Below are positions 31,998 to 38,739 of a DNA stretch of 64,000 nt, piece by piece. Source of the stretch: Micromonospora alfalfae (GTDB lineage: Bacteria; Actinomycetota; Actinomycetes; Mycobacteriales; Micromonosporaceae). Location of the stretch: positions 62,001-126,000 of the forward strand of contig NZ_JAKKFH010000021.1 in the NCBI RefSeq assembly GCF_022230925.1, in the 5' to 3' direction. A model generated the notes under the pieces. That model was not told the origin of the DNA, searched no databases, and saw only the letters and a program-made list of their open reading frames with translations. Made by a program: the position numbers and the translations under genes. Within the stretch, counting starts at the first letter, position 1. Every line of letters starts with the position of its first letter.

Positions 31998-33365
31998 ATG
32001 ATCGAGTCACTGCTGGTCGCCAATCGGGGCGAGATCGCCCGCCGGATCATCCGGACCGCCAAGCGGCTCGGCATCCGCGTGATCGCTGTGCACTCGGAGG
32101 CCGACGCCGACCTGCCATTCGTCGCGGAGGCGGACGAGGCGGTCCTCATCGGCCCACCGAACCCGGCGCTGAGCTACCGCAACACCGAGGCGATCCTCGC
32201 CGCCGCGAAGGCGACGGGTGCGCAGGCCATTCACCCCGGGTACGGCTTCCTGTCGGAGAACGCCGAGTTCGCCAGGACCGTCGAGGCGAGTGGCCTGATC
32301 TGGGTCGGACCCGACGCGGACGCGATCACCGCGATGGGCGACAAGATCAACGCCCGGAACCTGATGGCGGCGGCCGGTGTGCCGGTCGCACCGGGCACCA
32401 CCGACCCGGCCGCCGACCTGGACGCTGCGGTGACGGCCGCCGCCGAGATCGGCTACCCGGTGATGGTCAAGGCCGCCGCCGGCGGTGGCGGCATGGGCAT
32501 GGGCGTGGCGGTCGACGAGGCCGCGCTGCGCACCGAGTACGACAAGGTGCGCGCGTTCGCCGAGCGGATGTTCGGCGACGGTTCGGTGTTGATCGAGCGG
32601 TACTTTCCCCGGGTGCGACACGTCGAGGTGCAGATCCTCGGCCTGGCCGACGGCCGGGTGGTGGCGCTCGGCGAGCGGGAGTGCTCGGTGCAGCGGCGCA
32701 ACCAGAAGCTGGTCGAGGAGTCCCCGTCGCCGGCGGTCTCGCCGGAGCTGCGGTCCCGGCTCCTGGCGGCGGCGGTGCGGGCCGGCGAGGCGGTCGGCTA
32801 CCGCAACGCGGGCACTGTCGAGTGCCTGATGGTCCCGCGTGAGCGGGACGCTGCTGGCACTGCTCCCGGCTCCGAAGACTTCTTCTTCCTGGAGATGAAC
32901 ACGCGGTTGCAGGTGGAGCACCCGGTGACCGAGTACGTCTACGGCATCGACCTGGTCGAGGAGCAGTTGCGGGTGGCCTCCGGGTTGGCGCCGACGTTCG
33001 ACCCGGACGCGTTGACCCCGAGTGGGCACGCCATCGAGATGCGGATCAACGCGGAGGACCCGAAGCGCTTCCTGCCGGGTCCGGGTGTGATCAGGACGTG
33101 GGTCGAGCCGACCGGTGAGGGTGTCCGGGTGGACTCCGGCTACACCGGTGGCAACACTGTCACCCCGTTCTACGACAGCCTGCTGGCCAAGCTGATCGTC
33201 AGCGGCGCGACCCGCGACGAGGCGCTCGACCGCGCGAAGGCGGCCGTCGCGGCGTTCCAGATCGAGGGCCCGAAGAACAACGTTCCCTTCTTCGCCGAGC
33301 TGCTCACCAACGACGAGTTCCTCTCCGGCGCCTACGACACCGGCATCGTCTCCCGCATGCGCTGA
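31998..33365 (+). CDS. accC: Biotin carboxylase subunit of an acyl-CoA carboxylase
   Basis: 455 residues, the length of a stand-alone AccC. It carboxylates biotin with ATP and bicarbonate. Motifs: LVANRGEIARRIIRTAK, AIHPGYGFLSEN, the glycine-rich KAAAGGGGMGMGV, ERECSVQRRNQKLVEESPSP, EMNTRLQVEHPVTE. There is no C-terminal biotin carrier (BCCP) domain with its MKM motif, unlike the about 650-residue alpha subunits common in actinobacterial leucine catabolism, so a separate carrier is needed. GGGAGGAA precedes ATG 31998. Confidence 0.93.
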   Translation: MIESLLVANRGEIARRIIRTAKRLGIRVIAVHSEADADLPFVAEADEAVLIGPPNPALSYRNTEAILAAAKATGAQAIHPGYGFLSENAEFARTVEASGLIWVGPDADAITAMGDKINARNLMAAAGVPVAPGTTDPAADLDAAVTAAAEIGYPVMVKAAAGGGGMGMGVAVDEAALRTEYDKVRAFAERMFGDGSVLIERYFPRVRHVEVQILGLADGRVVALGERECSVQRRNQKLVEESPSPAVSPELRSRLLAAAVRAGEAVGYRNAGTVECLMVPRERDAAGTAPGSEDFFFLEMNTRLQVEHPVTEYVYGIDLVEEQLRVASGLAPTFDPDALTPSGHAIEMRINAEDPKRFLPGPGVIRTWVEPTGEGVRVDSGYTGGNTVTPFYDSLLAKLIVSGATRDEALDRAKAAVAAFQIEGPKNNVPFFAELLTNDEFLSGAYDTGIVSRMR

Positions 33366-33387
33366 CCGCCCCGGTGCCCACCCCCGG

Positions 33388-33443
33388 TGATCAAGAGGTT
33401 TGCGTCAGGATCTGCGCCGCGAATGACGCAAACCTCTTGATCA
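33388..33443. repeat. Long intergenic hairpin, 20-bp perfect arms
   Basis: TGATCAAGAGGTTTGCGTCA (33388-33407) pairs exactly with TGACGCAAACCTCTTGATCA (33424-33443), loop of 16 bases. It lies between accC and the HMG-CoA lyase gene, both on the plus strand. Architecture matches the hairpin at 58734 (TGATCA outer ends, 16-17-base loop). A terminator effect would separate the two genes. Confidence 0.8.
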
Positions 33444-33507
33444 ACAGCGGGGTGGCATGCTGGGAGGACCCCCAAGCACTGCTTTCGTCACAGTGAGGTG
33501 ACCCCTT

Positions 33508-34428
33508 ATGGCGGACCTGCCGAGTTTCGTCTCGATCCGTGAGGTTGGGCCGCGGGACGGGCTGCAGAACGAGGACCCGATCCCGACCGACGCCAAGGTG
33601 CGGCTGCTCGACGGCCTCTCCGGCACCGGCGTACGCCGCATCGAAGCGGTGTCGTTCGTGCACCCCAAGGCGATTCCGCAGATGGCCGACGCCGACGAGG
33701 TGTGGCAGCGGGCGATGAAGGCCGACGGGGTGCGGTACTCCGCGCTGGTGCCGAACACCCGGGGCGCCCAGCGGGCCCTCGCCGCCGGGTTCACCGAGAT
33801 CGAGGTGGTGGTCTCGGCCAGCGACACCCACAACCGGCGCAACGTCAACCGGTCCACGGACGAGTCGCTGGACGACATCGCCGAGCTGATCGACCTGCTG
33901 CACGGCGCGTCGGCGCGGGTCGAGGTGATCGTGGCGACCAGCTTCGGCTGCCCGTACGAGGGGGACGTCGACCCGCAACGGGTGGCCGGGATCGTGGACC
34001 GGGTGGTCCGCGACGGCGCGGACCGGGTCGCGTTCGGCGACACCACAGGCATGGGCACCCCACGTCGGGTCCGCGAGCTGCTGAGCGCGGTACGCGACAG
34101 GAACGCACACGTGCCGGTGCTGCTGCACTTCCACAACACCCGGGGTACGGCGCTGGCCAACCTGCTGACAGCGCTGGAGCTGGGGGTGACCGAGTTCGAC
34201 GCCAGCGTCGGTGGCCTCGGTGGCTGCCCGTACGCGCCGGGGGCGAGCGGCAACCTGGCCACCGAGGAGGCAGTGCACATGCTGCACGACATGGGCATCG
34301 ACACCGGCATCGACCTGCCGGCGCTCATCGAGGTGGCGGAGTTGGCCGAGGAGTTGCTCGGCAAGAAGCTGCCGTCGGGTGTGCTGCGGGCCGGTCCGCG
34401 TACCCGGCTGACGCCGATGCCGAGCTGA
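33508..34428 (+). CDS. Hydroxymethylglutaryl-CoA lyase
   Basis: 306 residues, TIM-barrel lyase that splits HMG-CoA to acetoacetate and acetyl-CoA, the last step of leucine breakdown. Seen: VGPRDGLQNE near the start (substrate Arg/Asp), HFHNTRG (metal histidines) and GGLGGCPYAPGASGN with the catalytic cysteine. GTGAGGTG precedes ATG 33508. It belongs with accC, the carboxyltransferase and the dehydrogenase, although 15 kb now separates it from the last two. Confidence 0.93.
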   Translation: MADLPSFVSIREVGPRDGLQNEDPIPTDAKVRLLDGLSGTGVRRIEAVSFVHPKAIPQMADADEVWQRAMKADGVRYSALVPNTRGAQRALAAGFTEIEVVVSASDTHNRRNVNRSTDESLDDIAELIDLLHGASARVEVIVATSFGCPYEGDVDPQRVAGIVDRVVRDGADRVAFGDTTGMGTPRRVRELLSAVRDRNAHVPVLLHFHNTRGTALANLLTALELGVTEFDASVGGLGGCPYAPGASGNLATEEAVHMLHDMGIDTGIDLPALIEVAELAEELLGKKLPSGVLRAGPRTRLTPMPS

Positions 34429-34449
34429 GGACGATGCCGAGCTGAGGAC
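34416..34449 (+). repeat. 17-bp tandem duplication across the HMG-CoA lyase stop codon
   Basis: GATGCCGAGCTGAGGAC occurs at 34416-34432 and again at 34433-34449 with no gap. The first copy holds the real stop codon. It may be replication slippage, and it marks the left edge of the region that separates the two halves of the carboxylase locus. Confidence 0.8.
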
Positions 34450-34455
34450 GCGACG

Positions 34456-34485
34456 AAGGGGCCGGCGCACGCGCGCCGGCCCCTT
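34456..34485. terminator. Strong bidirectional terminator
   Basis: AAGGGGCCGGCGC (34456-34468) pairs exactly with GCGCCGGCCCCTT (34473-34485), loop ACGC. It lies between the convergent HMG-CoA lyase and snapalysin genes. Confidence 0.85.
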
Positions 34486-34501
34486 CCACGTGCCAGGGCG
34501 G

Positions 34502-35062
34502 TCAGCTCACGGAGGTGAGCACGCTCGGCCAGCTGTCGCGGAAGATGTCCGCGCTGCGGTCGGTGGCGCTGAACGTGCCGGCGAAGAGGTTGCTCACCCG
34601 GCTCGCCTCGGCGGTGCTCGGGTAGGCGTTGGTGCAGCTGGTGCCGGCGCTGCCGCCGGACATCAGCAGCGCGCAGTTTCCGTTGTAGTTGTCCGGCAGG
34701 CCGAGGATGTGCCCGATCTCGTGGGTCATGATCCGCAGCACGCTGTACTGGGCGGCCTGCTGGGTGTCGATGTAGACCCGGCCGTTGCCGAGGCTGGTCC
34801 GCTGGGCGTACGAGCCGCCGCCGGTGATCCGGTAGATGCGCAGGTTGGAGCCGCAGTTGGCGGAGAGCGTCAGGTTGACTGTGGCGTTGTTCCAGATCGA
34901 GGCGGCCTGGTTGGCGACGCTGGCGTAGCTTCCCGCCTGGCTGGTGTTGTAGCAGATGGTCATGGCGGCGGACGCGGGCGACGGGTTGGCGACCGTGATG
35001 CCGAGGGTGGCGAGTGTCGTCGCGAGCAACGCGACGGCGAGCCGGTTGAGTCGTGAGGTCAT
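34502..35062 (-). CDS. Snapalysin-type secreted zinc metalloprotease (family M7)
   Basis: 186 residues. Signal peptide ends near ASA (residue 32). The zinc motif HEIGHILGLPD has H114, E115, H118 and the aspartate ligand D124 typical of snapalysin, the small milk-hydrolysing neutral protease of streptomycetes. Four cysteines (37, 70, 129, 142) could form two disulfides. There is little room for a pro-peptide. GGAG precedes ATG 35062. It sits beside the biosynthetic operon but has its own promoter. Confidence 0.92.
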   Translation of the reverse strand: MTSRLNRLAVALLATTLATLGITVANPSPASAAMTICYNTSQAGSYASVANQAASIWNNATVNLTLSANCGSNLRIYRITGGGSYAQRTSLGNGRVYIDTQQAAQYSVLRIMTHEIGHILGLPDNYNGNCALLMSGGSAGTSCTNAYPSTAEASRVSNLFAGTFSATDRSADIFRDSWPSVLTSVS

Positions 35063-35092
35063 CGCTGACTCCGATCTGAGAGGGGTGCCAGG

Positions 35093-35128
35093 AGCCTAGC
35101 CATAGACATCTGTAAATATCAATGTCTA
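35093..35128 (-). promoter_or_regulatory. Snapalysin promoter with an AT-rich dyad
   Basis: Minus strand TTGATA (35122-35117), 18 bases, TAGGCT (35098-35093). The inverted repeat TAGACAT (35103-35109) / ATGTCTA (35122-35128) spans the -35 region, so a regulator binding there would control entry of polymerase. The spacer is strikingly AT-rich for this genome. Confidence 0.5.
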
Positions 35129-35181
35129 CTTTGCCAACTCCTGGTCACCGCCCACCCCGATCAGTGCCTGACGCAGAGCCG

Positions 35182-36165
35182 CTACTGCGACCACCAGGTC
35201 GGCTGACGAGACCAGCGGTGCCGGCGCAGCGTCGCCAACACCTCCGGCTCCAGGGGTTTCCCGTCGCTCACCGCGATGTTGCTCTCGACGTGCGCGATCC
35301 GTCGCATCCCGGGAATTGTGGTGCAGACCCTGGGGTCCGCCAGGATGAAGCGCAGCGCCGCCTCCGGCATCGGCATCCCGGGCGGCAGGTCCTCGCTCAG
35401 CGCCTGGGCCCGGGCGACGCTCTCGGCCAGGTTCTCCGGCACGAAGTACGAGTTGCGCCAGTCTCCCTCCGGCCACGTCGACTCCACCGTCAACGTGCCG
35501 GTCAGGGTGCCCTCGTCGAACGGAACCCGGGCGATGACCGCGACGTCATGCGCCGTGGCCGCCGGGAACAACTCGTCCTCGGGATCCTGGTCGAAGATGT
35601 TGTAGATGACCTGGACGGCATCGATCAGCCCGGTCTCGATCGCCCGTACGCCGTTCCACGCCTCCCACCGGTTGACCGAGATGCCGATCCCGCCGATCAG
35701 GCCGGCGTCCCGCAGCCGGGTGAGCGTGTCCCGCCAGCGCGGGTCGTCCGTCCAGGAATCCTCCCAGACGTGCAGTTGCAGCAGGTCGATCGACTCCAGC
35801 CCGAGATTGTCCAGGCTCTTGTGCACGTACTCCTCGATGTGTTCCGGGGGGAAGACGTCATCGAGGGTGGAGTCCCGGGTCGATGGCCACCGCATGTCCT
35901 TCGGCGGCACCTTCGTGGCCACGTACAGCCGGGTGCCGGGGTTGGCCCGCACCAGGTCGCCGAGCACCTGCTCGCTGTGCCCGCGCCCGTACACCCAGGC
36001 CGTGTCGAAGAAGTTGCAGCCGAGGTCTACGGCGCGCTGGAGGGCCGCGAACTTCTCGTCGTCCTCGACGCCGGTCCAGCCGTGGAGGCCGCCGCCGACC
36101 CCCCACATGCCGTACGAGATCTCACTGACCTGCCAGCCCAGCCGACCGAACCTGCGATAGTGCAT
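35182..36165 (-). CDS. Aldo/keto reductase (last gene of the biosynthetic operon)
   Basis: 327 residues, NADPH-dependent carbonyl reductase fold. The Asp-Tyr-Lys-His tetrad can be seen in FFDTAWVYGRGHSEQ, ATKVPP and LLQLHVWED. ATG 36165 has GGAAGG upstream, inside the end of the preceding gene (44-bp overlap), so it is translated with the operon. It could reduce an aldehyde released by the NRPS reductase domain; this is inference from context. Confidence 0.87.
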   Translation of the reverse strand: MHYRRFGRLGWQVSEISYGMWGVGGGLHGWTGVEDDEKFAALQRAVDLGCNFFDTAWVYGRGHSEQVLGDLVRANPGTRLYVATKVPPKDMRWPSTRDSTLDDVFPPEHIEEYVHKSLDNLGLESIDLLQLHVWEDSWTDDPRWRDTLTRLRDAGLIGGIGISVNRWEAWNGVRAIETGLIDAVQVIYNIFDQDPEDELFPAATAHDVAVIARVPFDEGTLTGTLTVESTWPEGDWRNSYFVPENLAESVARAQALSEDLPPGMPMPEAALRFILADPRVCTTIPGMRRIAHVESNIAVSDGKPLEPEVLATLRRHRWSRQPTWWSQ

Positions 36166-37363
36166 GGTCACCTTCCTGCTGCGAGGGGATGGTGGGGACG
36201 GGTCCGCCCCAGGTCCGCACCGCCTGCCGGTAGTCCGAGCCGTCGATCGCGAAGGCGCGCGCCAACTCGTCGGGGATGCCCACCGGCGGCCGGACCAGGC
36301 CTGCCGTCCACCTCGGCTCGGCACCCCGGGCGCGCTTGGCGCCGTAGGTGCCCGAACCGAGGTGCACCAGGGGCAGCCCGCGCTCAGCCGCCAGACCGCG
36401 CGGGCGGTACATGGTCAGGTTGAAGTACGAGTACGCCGCCGCCAACTGGTCGAAGCCGGCCGCGCGGACGTACACCCCGTCAGGCCACAGGTAGTTGAGG
36501 CTGAACCCGACCACGTCGTCGCCGGCGAACTCCAGGAGCACCAGGCTGTACGCGTCCAGCGCCGGCACCTGGGACGCGAAGTAGCTGTGCATGTCGGCGT
36601 CGGTGTCCGGGCCGCCGTACTTGCGCTGGGTCGCGCCGAGCAGTGGCGCGATCACGTCCACGCATTCGGAGAGCCGGACCGTCTCCACCCGGTCCACTGC
36701 GTCGTCGTACCGTCGGCGTTCGCGTCGCCACTCCCGCCGGTCCGCCGCCTCGGCGGCCCGGTCGGAGACCTCGCCGCCTGGCGCGGGCAACACCGCCTCG
36801 GCTGACAGCATCGCCGCCACCGGACCGCGGCCGGCCGGGCCGACCGCCCGATGCCAGGCCGCCTGGTACGCGGCCAGGTGCTCCGCAGGGGTGTAGAGCA
36901 ACGCGACACTGGCTGCCCCGAGCCGCCCGGCGAGTGCCTCCACCTCGGCGAAGAGCGCGGTCAGCACGGCGTCCCGCCGGTCGCCGGTCAACTCCTTGGA
37001 GATCGCGACAGCGCCGTGGTAGCCGGCCCGCGAACCCACCAGCAACGCGGGCAGGAACGCCGCGTGCTCCTCGGCCGACAGCGGCCGGTCCAGATTTTCC
37101 TCAGCGATGTGACCCGGGCTGTACGCCAGGTTCATCGACGGCACGCTCGCGCCGGCCCAGAGATAGGTGGCCACCGCCGCCACCGTGGCGCCCGTGGCGT
37201 CCCGGGCCACCAGATAGGTGGTGACGAACGACGGGTCGGTCTCGGCCCAGGCCATCCACGGGTAACCGAGGTAGAACCCCTCACCCTCGGCGAGGCCGTT
37301 CCACACCTGCTCGCCGATCTCGCGGACCGACCGCAGGGCCGTGACCGACACGTCGTCCTTCAT
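36122..37363 (-). CDS. FemAB/GNAT-like acyltransferase (peptidogalycan family)
   Basis: 413 residues. The sequence follows the COG3146-type family with a tandem GNAT fold: FYLGYPWMAWAE at the start, NLAYSPGHIAEENLDRPLS, and near the C-terminus LVHLGSGTYGAKRARGAEPRW. Relatives transfer acyl or aminoacyl groups to amines and some use aminoacyl-tRNA. The start ATG overlaps the decarboxylase stop by one base (TGATG). A role in adding an amino acid or acyl group to the product is inferred. Confidence 0.7.
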   Translation of the reverse strand: MKDDVSVTALRSVREIGEQVWNGLAEGEGFYLGYPWMAWAETDPSFVTTYLVARDATGATVAAVATYLWAGASVPSMNLAYSPGHIAEENLDRPLSAEEHAAFLPALLVGSRAGYHGAVAISKELTGDRRDAVLTALFAEVEALAGRLGAASVALLYTPAEHLAAYQAAWHRAVGPAGRGPVAAMLSAEAVLPAPGGEVSDRAAEAADRREWRRERRRYDDAVDRVETVRLSECVDVIAPLLGATQRKYGGPDTDADMHSYFASQVPALDAYSLVLLEFAGDDVVGFSLNYLWPDGVYVRAAGFDQLAAAYSYFNLTMYRPRGLAAERGLPLVHLGSGTYGAKRARGAEPRWTAGLVRPPVGIPDELARAFAIDGSDYRQAVRTWGGPVPTIPSQQEGDHALSQVRSAGLAGQ

Positions 37364-38679
37364 CAGCCGTCCTGGTCGCTACCGTCGTCGAGTAGTTCCA
37401 GCGCCACCAGGTCGTCGTACGTCTCCCGCCGACGGATCAACGAGACCTGGTCGCCGTGCACCAGCACCTCGGCTGGGCGCAACTGGCTGTTGTAGTTGCT
37501 GGTCATCGTCATGCCGTAGGCGCCAGCCGTGAAGATCGCGAAGTGGTCGCCGGCCTTCAGCGCCGGCAACGACCGACCCCGGGCCAGGTAGTCGCTCGAC
37601 TCGCAGATCGGGCCCACCACGTCGTACGTCGTCAGACCCTCGACGCCGGACACGTCGCGTGAACTGGGGATCGCCTCCGCGGGTGGCTGCACAGGCCACA
37701 TGAAGTGGTAGCTGTCATACATCGCCGCGCGGGCGATGTGCGTCATGCCGGCGTCGATCACCGCGAGTTGTTGGTCACCGGCCTGCTTGAGATAGCGGAC
37801 CGTGCTGAGCAGAATTCCGGCATTGGCGGCGATGGTGCGGCCCGGCTCGAATATGACCTGACCGCCCTGCCTGGTGAACCCGGTGAGCCGGTGCACGATC
37901 ACTTCGGCGAAATCGTCCCAGCTCGGCGCGGTGCGGTCGATGTACTCGGCCGGAAAACCGCCACCCAGGTTGAGCGTCGTGATCCGGTGCCCGGCCGCCT
38001 CCATCCGGGCGACGAGGGCGAGCAGCCGGTCCAGGGCGATGGCATAGACCTGCGGGTCGAAGATCGGGCTGCCCAGGTGGATGTGGAAGCCCTCGACCCG
38101 CAGCGCCTCGTCGGCGGCGGCACGCGCGAACAGCGCGCCGGCCCGATCGATGTCGACACCGAACTTGCCGCCCCGGGTGCCGGTGGTCGTCCGGGCCGGG
38201 GTGCGCTGGTCAGGCGCGACATCGGGGTTGACCCGGATCGCCAGCCGAGGACGTGCGCCCTCCTCGCGGGCGATCCGCGACAGCAACTCGACCTCGGCCT
38301 CGGACTCGACGTTGATGCAGCGGATGTTGCGGCGGACCGCCTCCCGAAGCTCGGTCTCGGACTTGCCCACCCCGGCCAGCACCGTCCGCTCGGGGTCGAT
38401 CCCCGCCACCATCGCCCGGTGCAGTTCGCCTCCGCTGACCGCGTCGATGCCGGCGCCCTCCCGGCCCAGCAGCCTGAGCAGGTGTACGTTACCCAGCGCT
38501 TTCGCTGAGAAGCAGACCAATGGGCTGACCGCGTCGAAGGCCTTGGCGAATCGGCGGTAGTGATCAATCAGGGTGCTCGCGGAGTAGACGTATGTTGGTG
38601 TGCCGTACCGCTCGGCAACCGAGGTCAGCGACACCCCTTCACACCAGAGGGAACCGTCGCGATAGGTGAACTCATCCAT
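37363..38679 (-). CDS. Diaminopimelate decarboxylase-like PLP enzyme (fold III)
   Basis: 438 residues. Canonical LysA motifs are present: PLP lysine in CFSAKALGN (about K60), EPGRTIAANAG, GPICESSD with the catalytic cysteine, and GAYGMTMTSNYNS near the end. Family members decarboxylate meso-diaminopimelate to lysine or related substrates. ATG 38679 has GAGGA upstream; an in-frame ATG at 38721 adds 14 residues without a better site. Placed inside the operon, it is more likely a pathway-dedicated copy than the housekeeping lysA. Confidence 0.85.
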   Translation of the reverse strand: MDEFTYRDGSLWCEGVSLTSVAERYGTPTYVYSASTLIDHYRRFAKAFDAVSPLVCFSAKALGNVHLLRLLGREGAGIDAVSGGELHRAMVAGIDPERTVLAGVGKSETELREAVRRNIRCINVESEAEVELLSRIAREEGARPRLAIRVNPDVAPDQRTPARTTTGTRGGKFGVDIDRAGALFARAAADEALRVEGFHIHLGSPIFDPQVYAIALDRLLALVARMEAAGHRITTLNLGGGFPAEYIDRTAPSWDDFAEVIVHRLTGFTRQGGQVIFEPGRTIAANAGILLSTVRYLKQAGDQQLAVIDAGMTHIARAAMYDSYHFMWPVQPPAEAIPSSRDVSGVEGLTTYDVVGPICESSDYLARGRSLPALKAGDHFAIFTAGAYGMTMTSNYNSQLRPAEVLVHGDQVSLIRRRETYDDLVALELLDDGSDQDG

Positions 38680-38739
38680 CAAATCCTCATTCGGGAGATC
38701 AGCGCTCAGGATATAGCCCACCCAACGAAGATCTACCCC

